Positions 31,521-41,087 of a stretch of 64,000 nucleotides of DNA are shown piece by piece. The stretch is from Christensenella massiliensis (GTDB taxonomy: Bacteria; Bacillota; Clostridia; Christensenellales; Christensenellaceae): positions 1 through 64,000 of the forward strand of contig LT700187.1 in NCBI GenBank assembly GCA_900155415.1, written 5' to 3'. Positions within the stretch are counted from its first letter, which is position 1. Every line of letters starts with the position of its first letter. Both the position numbers and the translations under genes were made by a program. The notes beneath the pieces are model-generated. The model was not told where the DNA came from, ran no database searches, and was given only the letters and a program-made list of their open reading frames with translations.

Positions 31521-31565
31521 AAAGGCGCTGCGGAAAACCAAAAAAACCTTTCCCGCAGCGTCTTT
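31521..31565 (+). promoter_or_regulatory. Hairpin in the glnN leader RNA
   Basis: AAAGGCGCTGCGG (31521-31533) pairs with CCGCAGCGTCTTT (31553-31565): 13 bp with one G-U, A-rich 19-nt loop. It lies about ten bases after the predicted transcript start and is followed by CAAATTTTATAAAG, a weak T-rich tail. It could be an attenuator for the nearby ANTAR protein, or simply an mRNA-stabilising hairpin. Confidence 0.55.
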
Positions 31566-31608
31566 CAAATTTTATAAAGAATCTATATAACAGGAAGGAA
31601 CAAGGAAA

Positions 31609-33693
31609 ATGACAAAGGTACCGGAATTGTTTGGCAGTATGGTGTTCGGTGACGCGGCAATGAAAGAGCGCCTGCCGAAGGATACCTACAAAGCTCTGAA
31701 AAAGACGATCGAGGACGGGAAAGACCTCGATATCGGCGTAGCGAACGTCGTAGCGAACGCTATGAAAAACTGGGCGATCGAGCACGGCGTCACTCATTTC
31801 ACGCATTGGTTCCAGCCCATGACGGGAACGACGGCGGAAAAGCATGACAGCTTCATCTCTCCCTCGCCGGACGGCAAGGTCATCATGGAGTTTTCCGGTA
31901 AAGAGCTCATCAAGGGTGAACCCGACGCGTCGAGTTTTCCTTCCGGCGGCCTGCGCGCGACTTTCGAGGCGCGCGGCTATACGGCTTGGGACCCTACCTC
32001 CTATGCCTTTATAAAGGACGGTATTCTCTGTATCCCGACAGCCTTTTGTTCCTATGGCGGAGAAGCGCTTGACAAAAAAACGCCCCTGCTCCGTTCTATG
32101 GAGACGCTGAACGATCAGGCGCTCCGTATCCTGCGTCTGTTCGGAAATACGAAAGCAAAACGCGTTCTTACTACCGTCGGGCCTGAACAGGAATACTTTC
32201 TCATCGACCGCGAAATGTACGAAAAGCGGCGCGATTTGAAATATTGCAACCGTACCCTGTTCGGGGCAAAACCTCCTAAGGGTCAGGAAATGGACGATCA
32301 TTACTTCGGCTCGATCCGTCCGCGCGTTTCCGCTTTTATGAAAGAGCTTGACGAGGAATTGTGGAAGCTGGGCGTTCTTGCCAAAACAAAGCATAATGAA
32401 GTTGCTCCGGCGCAGCATGAGTTAGCTCCTATTTTTACGACGACGAACATCGCCACAGATCATAATCAGCTTACGATGGAGGTCATGCGGCGGGTGGCTT
32501 ATAAGCACGGCCTTGCCTGTCTGTTGCACGAAAAACCGTTTGCAGGAGTGAACGGCAGCGGGAAGCATAACAACTGGTCCATTTCTACCGATACGGGCGA
32601 AAATCTGCTGAATCCTACAGACGATCCGCACAGCAATTTGCAGTTTCTGCTGTTCCTGTGCGCCGTCATCAAGGGCGTAGACGAATATCAGGATCTGATG
32701 CGCGTCTCCGTCGCCAGCGCAGGCAACGACCACAGGCTGGGCGCAAACGAGGCTCCCCCGGCCATCATCTCTATGTTTCTCGGCGATGAGCTGACGAGCG
32801 TATTAGAGTCTATCGAGACGGACAGCGATTATATCGATCAGGCTAAGTGCGATATGGAAATGGGCGTTCACGTTCTCCCCAACTTTCAGAAAGATACGAC
32901 AGACCGAAACCGTACTTCGCCGTTTGCATTTACGGGCAATAAGTTTGAATTCCGTATGCTTGGCTCAAGCCTTTCGATTTCCGGCCCCAATGTCGTGCTC
33001 AACACAGTCGTTGCGGAAGAACTGAAGCAATTTGCAGATGAACTGGAACGCGGAGACTGTTTCACACAGGATGTGCTGAATCTGATCAAAAAGACGGTGA
33101 AAGAGCATAAACGCATCATCTTCAACGGCAACAATTACTCTGACGAGTGGGTCGCCGAGGCTGAAAGGCGCGGGCTGCTCAATTTAAAGTCCACCGCCGA
33201 CTGTATGCCCTATTTCATCCACGCAAAGAATGTGAAGCTCTTTACGGAGCACCATATTTTTACGGAAGCAGAGATGCATTCGCGGTATGAGATCATTCTC
33301 GAAAACTATTGCAAGACACTCAATATCGAGGCTTTAACGATGCTGCAAATGTCTAAAAAAAGCATCATACCTGCCGTAAGCGCCTACACAAAAGAGCTCG
33401 CAGACGCAGCAATCTCCAAGAAGCAGATCGGTGCGGATACATCGGCGGAGGAACGTCTTGCAAAAGAGCTTTCAGCTCAGCTGTCTTGTTTCTTAAAGGC
33501 AGTTGATGCGCTCGACCTCGCTCTTCTCGGTGCAAAGCAATATCCCGAGATCGGTGAATGTGCGAAATACTACCGCGAGTCCGTCTTTACCGCCATGCAG
33601 GAGCTGCGCGGTATCTCCGATACGATGGAGACCTTCGTCAGTAAAAAAATCTGGCCGTGGCCGACCTATGGCGATCTGCTGTTCAGCGTATAA
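31609..33693 (+). CDS. glnN: Type III glutamine synthetase
   Basis: Makes glutamine from glutamate, ammonia and ATP. 694 residues, the length of the GSIII family (about 700), much longer than GlnA. Family blocks: [77 protein letters not shown] and [13 protein letters not shown]. The ATG has AAGGAA upstream. Transcribed away from the glutamate synthase operon, forming the GS half of a GS-GOGAT pair; amt follows. Confidence 0.97.
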   Translation: MTKVPELFGSMVFGDAAMKERLPKDTYKALKKTIEDGKDLDIGVANVVANAMKNWAIEHGVTHFTHWFQPMTGTTAEKHDSFISPSPDGKVIMEFSGKELIKGEPDASSFPSGGLRATFEARGYTAWDPTSYAFIKDGILCIPTAFCSYGGEALDKKTPLLRSMETLNDQALRILRLFGNTKAKRVLTTVGPEQEYFLIDREMYEKRRDLKYCNRTLFGAKPPKGQEMDDHYFGSIRPRVSAFMKELDEELWKLGVLAKTKHNEVAPAQHELAPIFTTTNIATDHNQLTMEVMRRVAYKHGLACLLHEKPFAGVNGSGKHNNWSISTDTGENLLNPTDDPHSNLQFLLFLCAVIKGVDEYQDLMRVSVASAGNDHRLGANEAPPAIISMFLGDELTSVLESIETDSDYIDQAKCDMEMGVHVLPNFQKDTTDRNRTSPFAFTGNKFEFRMLGSSLSISGPNVVLNTVVAEELKQFADELERGDCFTQDVLNLIKKTVKEHKRIIFNGNNYSDEWVAEAERRGLLNLKSTADCMPYFIHAKNVKLFTEHHIFTEAEMHSRYEIILENYCKTLNIEALTMLQMSKKSIIPAVSAYTKELADAAISKKQIGADTSAEERLAKELSAQLSCFLKAVDALDLALLGAKQYPEIGECAKYYRESVFTAMQELRGISDTMETFVSKKIWPWPTYGDLLFSV

Positions 33694-33727
33694 AGTAGCG
33701 GAACGCAAACTGAATATCATTCGACAC

Positions 33728-33769
33728 AAAGGCGTGTCTCAGACGGTTCCCCGTCCGAGACACGCCTTT
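33728..33769 (+). terminator. Terminator between glnN and amt
   Basis: 13-bp stem (33728-33740 with 33757-33769), then TTTTATATTTTTT. The amt ribosome site AGGAGG comes directly after the T-run and I see no promoter in between, so amt must depend on read-through or on regulated termination here. Confidence 0.85.
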
Positions 33770-33794
33770 TATATTTTTTAGGAGGTTTTGTATT

Positions 33795-35489
33795 ATGTTT
33801 TCTGCAGTCGACACAGTATGGGTACTTCTCGGTGCAGCACTGGTCTTCTTCATGCAGGCTGGTTTCGCCATGGTCGAAACGGGCCTTACACGTGCAAAGA
33901 ACACCGGCAACATCATCATGAAGAACCTGATGGATTTTTCTCTCGGTTCAGTCGTCTACTGGGCTGTCGGCTTCGGCCTGATGTTCGGCGTCTCTGCGGG
34001 AGGGTTTATCGGCACTCCGAGCTTTTTCGCTCAGAGCGGATATACCTCCGGGGATATCCCGCCATACGTATTTTTTATTTTTCAGACGATGTTCTGTGCA
34101 ACAGCCGCGACGATCGTATCCGGAGCAATGGCGGAGCGCACTAAATTCTCCGCATATTGTATCTACAGCGTTATCATAAGCCTTGTTATCTATCCGATCT
34201 CCGGTCACTGGATCTGGGGCGGCGGCTGGCTTTCTGCTCTCGGCTTCCACGATTTCGCAGGCTCCACCGCCGTTCACATGGTAGGCGGCGTGGCGGCACT
34301 GGTCGGCGCTAAGATACTCGGGCCCCGTATTGGGAAGTATGACAAGAATGGCAAGCCTAAGGCGATCCTTGGACACAGCATCCCGCTCGCTGCGCTCGGC
34401 GTATTTATCCTGTGGTTCGCATGGTTCGGCTTCAACGGCTGTTCCACGCTTAGCGTACAGGGTGACAGCGCCAACTGGGCAGGCAAAATCTTTACGACCA
34501 CCAGTCTTTCGGCAGCAGCCGGTTCCATCGGCGCAATGTGTATTACATGGGTCCGCTATAAAAAGCCGGACGTATCCATGACGCTGAACGGCGCGCTTGC
34601 CGGGCTTGTAGGCATTACGGCAGGCTGTGATACGGTAGAACCGTGGGCCGCTTTCGTCATAGGCTTGATTAGTTCGTTTGTCGTAGTCTTTGGCGTTGAG
34701 CTGCTCGATAAAAAGCTCAGGATCGACGACCCGGTCGGCGCGATTCCCGTACACGGCTTCTGCGGTGCTGTCGGTACCCTTCTGGTAGGTATCTTCTCCG
34801 TAGATGGCGGTCTTATTTATACCGGAGACGCTTCTTTCCTTGGAATTCAGGCTCTTGGCGTCGTATGCGTCATCGCGTGGGTGGCCGTTACCATGACGGT
34901 CGTATTCCAGATCATCAAGCACACGATCGGCCTGCGCGTATCCAAAGCGGAGGAGCTCGCCGGGCTCGACATCAAAGAGCATGGTCTCTCCAGCGGTTAT
35001 GCAGATTTCATGCCCGCCGCTCCGTCGGGCTTTGCAGCAGCCGAGAAAGCCGGCTCTCCCGTTTCTTTGGAAAACGCTGTGCCCGTTGAACGGATGCCAA
35101 AAGCAGCGGCGGCGACTTCCGCTTCTGATGTCAAGATGACAAAGCTTGTAGTCGTAGCAAATCATGACCGGTTCAACACGCTGAAAGCCAAGTTGGAGGA
35201 AATCGGCGTGACCGGCATTACTGTGTCGCAGGTCATGGGAGCCGGGATGCAGAAAGGTCATACGGAATATTACCGCGGCGTAGAGGTCGATATCAATCTT
35301 CTTCCAAAGGTAAAGGTAGAGATCGTTGTCTGCAAGATACCGGTCGGGACCGTGATCGCGGCAATCAAGGAGGCTTTGTATACCGGTCATATCGGCGACG
35401 GAAAGATCTTCGTATATGATGTCGAAAACGTCATCAAGGTCCGTACGGGCGAGGAGGGCTACGACGCTTTGCAGGACGAAACAGAATAA
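33795..35489 (+). CDS. Ammonium transporter fused to a PII signalling domain
   Basis: 564 residues: an Amt/Rh channel of eleven membrane helices (about 1-400), a linker of about 45 residues, then a complete PII (GlnB/GlnK) domain (about 447-564; KMTKLVVVANHDRF, MQKGHTEYYRGVEV, LLPKVKVEIVV, GDGKIFVYDVE). PII blocks Amt when nitrogen is plentiful; here the inhibitor is tethered to the channel. The T-loop Tyr that GlnD uridylylates (Tyr51 of E. coli GlnB) is Val, so control should be by ATP/ADP/2-oxoglutarate only. Preceded by AGGAGG; ends in a strong terminator. Confidence 0.95.
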   Translation: MFSAVDTVWVLLGAALVFFMQAGFAMVETGLTRAKNTGNIIMKNLMDFSLGSVVYWAVGFGLMFGVSAGGFIGTPSFFAQSGYTSGDIPPYVFFIFQTMFCATAATIVSGAMAERTKFSAYCIYSVIISLVIYPISGHWIWGGGWLSALGFHDFAGSTAVHMVGGVAALVGAKILGPRIGKYDKNGKPKAILGHSIPLAALGVFILWFAWFGFNGCSTLSVQGDSANWAGKIFTTTSLSAAAGSIGAMCITWVRYKKPDVSMTLNGALAGLVGITAGCDTVEPWAAFVIGLISSFVVVFGVELLDKKLRIDDPVGAIPVHGFCGAVGTLLVGIFSVDGGLIYTGDASFLGIQALGVVCVIAWVAVTMTVVFQIIKHTIGLRVSKAEELAGLDIKEHGLSSGYADFMPAAPSGFAAAEKAGSPVSLENAVPVERMPKAAAATSASDVKMTKLVVVANHDRFNTLKAKLEEIGVTGITVSQVMGAGMQKGHTEYYRGVEVDINLLPKVKVEIVVCKIPVGTVIAAIKEALYTGHIGDGKIFVYDVENVIKVRTGEEGYDALQDETE

Positions 35490-35516
35490 AAGCTCCTATC
35501 TCATTATCCCATTGTA

Positions 35517-35549
35517 AAAGGGAGAACGGTTTCGAACCGTTCTCCCTTT
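35517..35549 (+). terminator. Rho-independent terminator of amt
   Basis: 15-bp perfect stem (35517-35531 with 35535-35549), three-base loop, then C/T-rich tail. Confidence 0.88.
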
Positions 35550-35607
35550 CTCATACAGGGAAGGCTCCCATTTTTGCATCATTTCTGTGAACTCTTCCGC
35601 AAGCATC

Positions 35608-35636
35608 TTGGGCGGCAGGCACTCCTATGCTATACT
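35608..35636 (+). promoter_or_regulatory. Promoter of the polysaccharide deacetylase gene
   Basis: TTGGGC (35608-35613), 17-bp spacer, TATACT (35631-35636); start codon 31 bases further on. Confidence 0.6.
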
Positions 35637-35667
35637 GGTTGTTAAGGACATACCACAGGAGTTTATT

Positions 35668-36606
35668 ATGAAGCGTTTTCTTACTGCAGTATCATACTTT
35701 TTTATCTGTATCGTTCTCTTCACAGCCTGCGCGCAGACCCCGACAGCGGCGAGCTCCCCGGCAGCAACGCCTTCTCCGTCTGCAGAAGCCATGCCTGCGC
35801 CGTCTCCTGCGCTTTCCCCTTCTCCTGCCCCAAGCGCCGCACCTTCTGCGCCGCCCACTCCGGCCCCGGAGCCAACGAAAACGCCGATCGAAAATATCCC
35901 GATCGATTATACGGCGCTCTCTGCTCTCGACGGAACAAAGGACGGCTGGGGGCAGGGGCTTGAGAAAGACGCTCTGAACCGTCCGACGGGCGCCTTATCC
36001 GCACAGGAGGCTTATGGCAAGTATGACGCTCTTTTCATTATGCCGGAGGAGCCAAAATTTTATCTTACCTTCGACGAGGGATATGAAAATGGGAATACCG
36101 CTGCGATCCTCGATGTGCTGAAAGAAAAAAATCAAAAAGCGACATTCTTCGTCACCGCTTCCTATGTGCGCGATAATCCGGAGTTGGTCGAACGTATGAT
36201 CGCTGAAGGCCATGTGATCGGCAATCACAGCGTGAACCACCTCTCCATGCCAGACCTGTCTCTTGAGCAGGCGCGCGATGAGATCGTTGGCCTGCATACC
36301 TATATGCGCGATACCTACGGGATCGAAATGACCGTTTTCCGTCCGCCGATGGGCGAATATTCACAGCAGACCCTCGCGCTCGCACAGGCTCTCGGCTATA
36401 AGACCGCTTTCTGGAGCTTTGCCTATTACGACTACGAGCCAGACGATCAAATGGGGCCCGATGCGGCCTATGAAAAGGTAACGCAGAATATCCATCCCGG
36501 CGAATTGATCCTTTTGCACGCCGTCTCGTCAGACAATACGGCGCTTCTTCCCGGATTGATCGACTGTCTGCGCGGGCAGGGATATGAAATACTGCCTCTT
36601 GCATAA
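35668..36606 (+). CDS. Lipoprotein polysaccharide deacetylase, PdaA-like
   Basis: 312 residues. Signal peptide with lipobox FTAC (Cys20), a Pro/Ala/Ser linker to about residue 72, then a NodB-type deacetylase domain. The metal motif is TFDEGYENG as in PdaA (muramic delta-lactam formation) rather than the TFDDG of chitin deacetylases; HSVNH gives the two metal His, RPPMGEYS and LLHAVS the other motifs. Likely acts on peptidoglycan outside the membrane. The ATG at 35668 has CAGGAG six bases upstream; a longer in-frame start at 35587 would destroy the signal peptide. Confidence 0.88.
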   Translation: MKRFLTAVSYFFICIVLFTACAQTPTAASSPAATPSPSAEAMPAPSPALSPSPAPSAAPSAPPTPAPEPTKTPIENIPIDYTALSALDGTKDGWGQGLEKDALNRPTGALSAQEAYGKYDALFIMPEEPKFYLTFDEGYENGNTAAILDVLKEKNQKATFFVTASYVRDNPELVERMIAEGHVIGNHSVNHLSMPDLSLEQARDEIVGLHTYMRDTYGIEMTVFRPPMGEYSQQTLALAQALGYKTAFWSFAYYDYEPDDQMGPDAAYEKVTQNIHPGELILLHAVSSDNTALLPGLIDCLRGQGYEILPLA

Positions 36607-36615
36607 CAGCAAACG

Positions 36616-36642
36616 AAAAAGCGCCCTTACCGGGCGCTTTTT
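36616..36642. terminator. Bidirectional terminator
   Basis: AAAAAGCGCCC (36616-36626), TTACC, GGGCGCTTTTT (36632-36642), between the convergent deacetylase and trpA genes. Confidence 0.9.
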
Positions 36643-36652
36643 GAATAGGGTT

Positions 36653-37393
36653 TCATTCGGCACTGTGTATGGCGCGCGCCATTTTACGTACATACTCCGC
36701 GGCATGCGGGACACACTCCTGTCCGTATCGCCCGATGATCTCTACAACCGCGCTTTCCACCACAATTCCGTCTGCTTTTCGCGCCGCTTCTCCGGCCTCT
36801 TCCGGCGAAATGGCGTCAAACACAGATAGACAGGGAACGCTTCCCGCTGCTTTTGCACATGCGATAGTCTCATCATTCGGAAACACGCAATATAAGAATC
36901 CCTCCGCCGCCTGTGCCACCGCCTGTATCCGTTCTTCCGGCGCAGGCGCTACCGGCGAGGCAAGGTCTACCCCATATCGGCCGCAATAAGGCTGTAATTC
37001 TTTCCGCTCCTCAAGCGGCATATCCGGCACCACAAGCGCACATACCCCGAGCTCTCCGCAGCGCGCTACAAAGCGCTCACTCCCGTAGGTAAAGATCGGA
37101 TTCAAATAGGTCATAAAGGAAAACGGTACATTTGTTTTTTTTCGCACCTGCGCGATCATATCGAATATTTTATCCGTCGTGGTCCCCGCAAGAAGCGCCC
37201 GCTCGTCTGCCTTTTGGATCACGAGCCCTTCCGCCACCGGATCGGAAAACGGGATCCCAAGCTCGATCAGGTCTGCTCCCGCCTTTGCCATTTCCAAAAT
37301 CAGCTCCTCCGTAACAGTAAGATTCGGATCTCCGGCCGTGATAAACGGTATAAACGCTTTTCCCTTTTCAAAGGCCTGCTTTGTTTTAATCAT
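36653..37393 (-). CDS. trpA: Tryptophan synthase alpha subunit
   Basis: Cleaves indole-3-glycerol phosphate to indole for TrpB. 246 residues, slightly short for the family (about 260). Catalytic Glu in [12 protein letters not shown]; catalytic Asp expected in the FITAGDPNL region; phosphate site at the C-terminus around [13 protein letters not shown]. The ATG at 37393 overlaps the trpB stop by eight bases, so translation is coupled. Ends ten bases before a bidirectional terminator. Confidence 0.95.
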   Translation of the reverse strand: MIKTKQAFEKGKAFIPFITAGDPNLTVTEELILEMAKAGADLIELGIPFSDPVAEGLVIQKADERALLAGTTTDKIFDMIAQVRKKTNVPFSFMTYLNPIFTYGSERFVARCGELGVCALVVPDMPLEERKELQPYCGRYGVDLASPVAPAPEERIQAVAQAAEGFLYCVFPNDETIACAKAAGSVPCLSVFDAISPEEAGEAARKADGIVVESAVVEIIGRYGQECVPHAAEYVRKMARAIHSAE

Positions 37394-38573
37394 GGATATC
37401 CACCCCCCGATACCGCGCGATCGCCGCAACGTCCTTGTCTCCCCTGCCGGAAAGATTGACAACGATAATCTCGTCCGGCTTCATCTCTGGCGCTGCTTTT
37501 TTGGCATACGCTACCGCATGCGCGCTCTCTATCGCAGGAATCACACCCTCCATACGGGACAGGTATTCAAACGCCTCCACCGCCTCGTCGTCAGTCACGG
37601 CAACATATTGTGCTCTGCCCGTATCATATAGCCATGCGTGCTCCGGTCCGATCCCCGGATAATCGAGGCCTGCAGAAATGGAATAGACCGGGGCGATCTG
37701 CCCATATTCGTCCTGACAAAAATAGGATTTCATTCCATGGAATATGCCCGGCGTTCCCTTTGCGATCGTTGCCGCATTGCGGTTCGTATCAAGCCCGCGG
37801 CCCGCAGCCTCGCAGCCGACCATTTTTACCCTTTCATCGCCGATGAAATCATAAAAAAGCCCCATCGCATTGCTCCCGCCGCCGACACAGGCAATCAGCA
37901 TGTCCGGAAGCTTCCCCTCAGTCTTTAGAATCTGCTCCCGCACTTCACGCCCGATCACGCTTTGGAAATCCCGCACGATCGTCGGAAACGGGTGCGGCCC
38001 CATGACCGAGCCCAATACATAATGCGTGTCCGCAACGCGTTCTTTCCATTCCCGAAGCGTTTCGTTCACTGCGTCTTTCAGCGTGCCCGTTCCGCTCGTC
38101 ACCGGATGTACCTTTGCGCCTAAAAGCTCCATACGATATACGTTCAGTGCTTGCCTTTCCGTATCCTCTTTTCCCATAAACACTTCGCATTCCATGCCGA
38201 ACAGCGCGGCCGCTGTCGCCGTGGCGACTCCATGCTGCCCTGCGCCCGTCTCTGCGATGACGCGGGTCTTTCCCATTTTTTTCGCAAGCAGCACCTGTCC
38301 CAATACGTTGTTGAGCTTATGCGAGCCAGTATGATTCAGGTCTTCGCGCTTCAAATATATTTTCGCCCCTCCAAGGTCCTCCGTCATCCGCTTTGCATAA
38401 TAAAGCAGCGACGGGCGCCCCGCATAAGAGGCGAGCAGCTCTTCCAGTTCCTTTTGGAAAGCATCGTCTTTCCGGTAGTATTCATATGCTTTCTCAAGCT
38501 CAATGATCGCATTCATGAGCGTCTCGGGCAAATATTGACCTCCATATCTGCCAAATCTTCCTTTTTCGTCCAT
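37386..38573 (-). CDS. trpB: Tryptophan synthase beta subunit
   Basis: PLP enzyme joining indole and serine to tryptophan. 395 residues. PLP Lys in [14 protein letters not shown], phosphate loop [11 protein letters not shown], and the MGKEDTERQ block typical of TrpB1. The ATG at 38573 has AGGAG upstream; the frame stays open further up only because it runs into the T-box. No trpE, D, C or F is nearby: the operon has just trpB and trpA. Confidence 0.97.
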   Translation of the reverse strand: MDEKGRFGRYGGQYLPETLMNAIIELEKAYEYYRKDDAFQKELEELLASYAGRPSLLYYAKRMTEDLGGAKIYLKREDLNHTGSHKLNNVLGQVLLAKKMGKTRVIAETGAGQHGVATATAAALFGMECEVFMGKEDTERQALNVYRMELLGAKVHPVTSGTGTLKDAVNETLREWKERVADTHYVLGSVMGPHPFPTIVRDFQSVIGREVREQILKTEGKLPDMLIACVGGGSNAMGLFYDFIGDERVKMVGCEAAGRGLDTNRNAATIAKGTPGIFHGMKSYFCQDEYGQIAPVYSISAGLDYPGIGPEHAWLYDTGRAQYVAVTDDEAVEAFEYLSRMEGVIPAIESAHAVAYAKKAAPEMKPDEIIVVNLSGRGDKDVAAIARYRGVDIHD

Positions 38574-38600
38574 CGTTTCTTTCTCCTGCCGTTTCTTTCC

Positions 38601-38875
38601 AATAAAAAAACCTTTCATCCCAAGGGACGAAAAGCTTCGTGGTGCCACCCAAATTCCAGACCAAACGGCCTGCTTGTTGCGAATACGGCGCAAATACGCT
38701 TATATCCTTTCCCTTAACGCGGGAATCACGGCGCAGTATACTCCAATTTCCACCTGCTCCTCACGGACCCATTCGCCACAGCCGCATGCATGGACTTTCC
38801 ACCAGCCGCCCACTCTCTGTCGCATCGTTTCAGCAGCTACTTACTTCCGCTCATCGAATCTTCTGTTTGGAATTA
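38601..38875 (-). promoter_or_regulatory. T-box leader (tRNA-Trp responsive)
   Basis: Upstream of trpB on the reverse strand. The T-box core TGGGTGGCACCACG is at 38638-38651. A terminator follows: CTTTTCGTCCC (38624-38634) with GGGATGAAAGG (38611-38621) and seven T (38604-38610). Upstream are a loop-E-like AAGTAAGTAG segment and a candidate UGG specifier codon (38769-38771, in GAATGGGTCC). Uncharged tRNA-Trp should pair with both and allow read-through. Confidence 0.92.
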
Positions 38876-38880
38876 GTTCT

Positions 38881-38909
38881 ATTATATTGCCGTGGTTTCG
38901 TTCTGTCAA
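38881..38909 (-). promoter_or_regulatory. Promoter of the T-box-trpBA operon
   Basis: Perfect consensus on the reverse strand: TTGACA (38904-38909), 17-bp spacer, TATAAT (38881-38886). Confidence 0.93.
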
Positions 38910-39034
38910 CCCGCTTCGTCTTTTGTCCTTTTGCCCTGTATCGTCCCAGACTGCGGAGCGTATCTGTCTCAGATAAACCCCTTTTCTGTTTTCTATGGAA
39001 CCATTTTTCTGATACAGTTGTTATATTTGACGGA

Positions 39035-39163
39035 ATGATCCGCAGCATAGAAGAAAACGGACTTCGCATCTACGGCTTTGCAGCCGGCGCCAAAAAGGAC
39101 GCTCTGCTTTCTTTGAACAAAGATCCGGCAGTATCCTACATCCATGCCAATGCCATGATATAA
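39035..39163 (+). CDS. Small ORF or gene remnant
   Basis: 42 codons ending KDPAVSYIHANAMI. Codon use looks like real coding sequence (third positions as in neighbours) and the same frame looks coding for about eight codons before the ATG. The text resembles the end of a protease-inhibitor-like prodomain (the VxYIxxN pattern) but I cannot assign it. No good ribosome site. It may be the 3' remnant of a lost gene between the trp promoter and the next gene. Confidence 0.3.
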   Translation: MIRSIEENGLRIYGFAAGAKKDALLSLNKDPAVSYIHANAMI

Positions 39164-39223
39164 TAGCTTTCCTCAGCAAAATATGGTATGATTGGTAACA
39201 AATAAAGGAGAAAGGAACTTGTT

Positions 39224-39706
39224 ATGACAAAAGATGAGATTTTCGCCTTTCTTGACCGGAAAGGTATCCATTATAAAAGGGTCGATCACGCTCCCGTTTA
39301 TACCATAGAAGAAATGGAGGCCGCGGGGATAGACGGACAGGGAACTGTCTGCAAAAATCTGTTTCTGCGGAACGGAAGCGGGAAGCGTCATTTTCTCGTA
39401 TGCGTTCGTAAGGATAAAACTGTCGATCTGAAACAGCTTGGCTCTCTTTTAGGCTCCCGCATGAGCTTTGCTTCTGAAGAGCGCCTTCAGAAATATCTGG
39501 GGCTTTCCCCCGGCGCGGTCACTCCCCTCGGTATTTTGAACGACCAGAAAGCCGAGGTGGAGGTCGTGATCGACGAAGACCTCATGGGCGAAGCATCGTT
39601 GGGTGTGCATCCGTGCGAAAATACGGCCACAATATTTTTAGATTTTGCCGATCTCCAACGCTTGATCGAGGAGCATGGCAATCCCATTACTTACTGTAAG
39701 CTTTAA
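39224..39706 (+). CDS. Prolyl-tRNA editing (YbaK/ProX) domain protein
   Basis: 160 residues, free-standing trans-editing domain that removes wrongly attached amino acids, probably Ala from tRNA-Pro (ProXp-ala type). Blocks: DHAPVYTIEEMEA at the N-terminus, KNLFLRNGSGKRHFLVC with the conserved Lys, LGLSPGAVTPLGILND, and VHPCENTATIFL at the end. Pairs with the CpXC gene downstream (26 bp). The nearby tRNA-Pro gene (44490) is a coincidence as far as I can tell. Confidence 0.9.
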   Translation: MTKDEIFAFLDRKGIHYKRVDHAPVYTIEEMEAAGIDGQGTVCKNLFLRNGSGKRHFLVCVRKDKTVDLKQLGSLLGSRMSFASEERLQKYLGLSPGAVTPLGILNDQKAEVEVVIDEDLMGEASLGVHPCENTATIFLDFADLQRLIEEHGNPITYCKL

Positions 39707-39732
39707 ATTAGGTTTGATGGAAAGGAGCTTTC

Positions 39733-40338
39733 ATGAAAGAACCCGTTGATTGCCCAAAATGCGGAGCGCAGTTTGAATTTGAAACATTTCCTCTTTTTAC
39801 ACAAGCAGAAAAGATATTGGATTTAACGGCTTTTCGTGCCGTGTGCCCGTCATGCGGGGCGGAGCTGATGTTCCCCTATCCCTGTATCTATCACGATGCG
39901 GCTTCTCATGTTATGGTCCGTTTTATCCCCCGCGGCTTTGACCTTTCCGACCTTCCTGCAGACGTGCCCGTTCCGCAGCCCGGCGATTCGCTGCGCGACG
40001 TATATTCCGTTCATCGCTTCCGCGAAAAGCTCCTTATTTTTCAGCACGGTCTTGACGACCGGGCAATCGAGCTGCTTAAGATCCTGACGGTTCAGCAAAA
40101 TCCGGAGCGCTTCGACGTACAGGACCCCGATGTGCTGCTGCTTGCCGCTGTGGAGCCCGACGCTTTGAGTTTCTTTGCCCTTGCAAAGGACGGAAATGAT
40201 TTTATGCTCAAAACGCCGGTTGGATTGTATGAGCAAATGTGCAGGGAGCTTTCAGCGCCATGCTTTGAGCTATCCGGTGATTTCGAGACAGTAGACGCAC
40301 AATGGGTCTTCGACCACTTTCACCTGCTCGAAAGTTAA
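39733..40338 (+). CDS. CpXC-domain protein
   Basis: 201 residues. The N-terminal CpXC domain has two Cys pairs, CPKCGAQ and CPSCGAE, which should hold zinc, with the typical ETFPLFTQAEKI between. The rest (about 60-201) is an alpha/beta region of unknown role. Such proteins are common in Clostridia; no function is known. AAGGAG is five bases before the ATG. Confidence 0.85.
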   Translation: MKEPVDCPKCGAQFEFETFPLFTQAEKILDLTAFRAVCPSCGAELMFPYPCIYHDAASHVMVRFIPRGFDLSDLPADVPVPQPGDSLRDVYSVHRFREKLLIFQHGLDDRAIELLKILTVQQNPERFDVQDPDVLLLAAVEPDALSFFALAKDGNDFMLKTPVGLYEQMCRELSAPCFELSGDFETVDAQWVFDHFHLLES

Positions 40339-40371
40339 GAGCTCCCGTCGGAATATTTGATTACTTTACGG

Positions 40372-40397
40372 AAAAAGCCGCCTTTAGGCGGCTTTTT
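40372..40397. terminator. Bidirectional terminator
   Basis: AAAAAGCCGCC (40372-40382), TTTA, GGCGGCTTTTT (40387-40397), between the convergent CpXC and araD genes. Confidence 0.9.
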
Positions 40398-41087
40398 CTA
40401 TCGCTCCTGTCCATAATAGGCGTTTTTTCCATGTTTTCTCAGATAATGCTTGTCAAGCAGACTCTGGGATATCCGTTCAGGACCGCTTCCTTGAAGCTCT
40501 CTTGCGACAAACGCCATTTTTGCCGCCTGTTCGAGTACGACTGCGTTGTGTACGGATTCTGCCGCACTCTTTCCCCATGTGAACGGCCCGTGATTTTTCA
40601 CCAGTACGCAGGGAATAGCCGCGGCGTCCAGTTCCCGAAATGTTTCTACGATCACCCTGCCCGTATTCAGCTCATAATCCTCCCTGATCTCATCCGAAGT
40701 AAGCCCGCGGGTACAAGGCACATCTCCATAAATATAATCGGCATGCGTCGTTCCGCAGGCCGGGATATCCAATCCTGCCTGCGCCCATGCGGTCGCCCAC
40801 TCGGAATGCGTGTGTGTTATACCGGATATGCTTTCGAAATTCCGGTACAGCTCCAGATGCGTGTCGAGGTCTGAGGAGGGGTGCAGCGCCCCCTCCAAGA
40901 CCTTTCCTTCCAAATCCACAAGTACGATATCTTCCTGCCGGAGCATGTCATATTCCACGCCGGACGGCTTGATCGCAACGATATCTCCCTCACGTTCCGA
41001 TACGTTGCCCCACGTAAATGTGATGAGACCATATTTGGGAAGCAGCATATTTGCTTCATAAACTCTTTGCTTCAGTTCATCCCTCAT
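40398..41087 (-). CDS. araD: L-ribulose-5-phosphate 4-epimerase
   Basis: Class II aldolase-type zinc enzyme turning L-ribulose 5-phosphate into D-xylulose 5-phosphate. 229 residues, family length. Zinc His in THTEWA-like THSEWATAW (His pair) and a later His in the HGPFTWG region; substrate blocks [10 protein letters not shown] and KPSGVEY. Complete C-terminal [14 protein letters not shown], the usual AraD end. Overlaps the araB stop by 11 bases. Confidence 0.94.
   Translation of the reverse strand: MRDELKQRVYEANMLLPKYGLITFTWGNVSEREGDIVAIKPSGVEYDMLRQEDIVLVDLEGKVLEGALHPSSDLDTHLELYRNFESISGITHTHSEWATAWAQAGLDIPACGTTHADYIYGDVPCTRGLTSDEIREDYELNTGRVIVETFRELDAAAIPCVLVKNHGPFTWGKSAAESVHNAVVLEQAAKMAFVARELQGSGPERISQSLLDKHYLRKHGKNAYYGQER

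Noticed and set aside
31505-31608. ANTAR-type twin hexaloop hairpins in the glnN leader
   Set aside because: Only one long stem with a 19-nt loop is found; no pair with A1/G4 hexaloops could be defended by eye.
31498-32418. A 306-codon reverse open frame in glnN
   Set aside because: Opposite the conserved glutamine synthetase core and overlapping the glnN promoter.
33948-35390. A 480-codon open frame on the strand opposite the ammonium transporter
   Set aside because: Its protein has no recognisable domain and it mirrors the strong codon bias of amt-PII.
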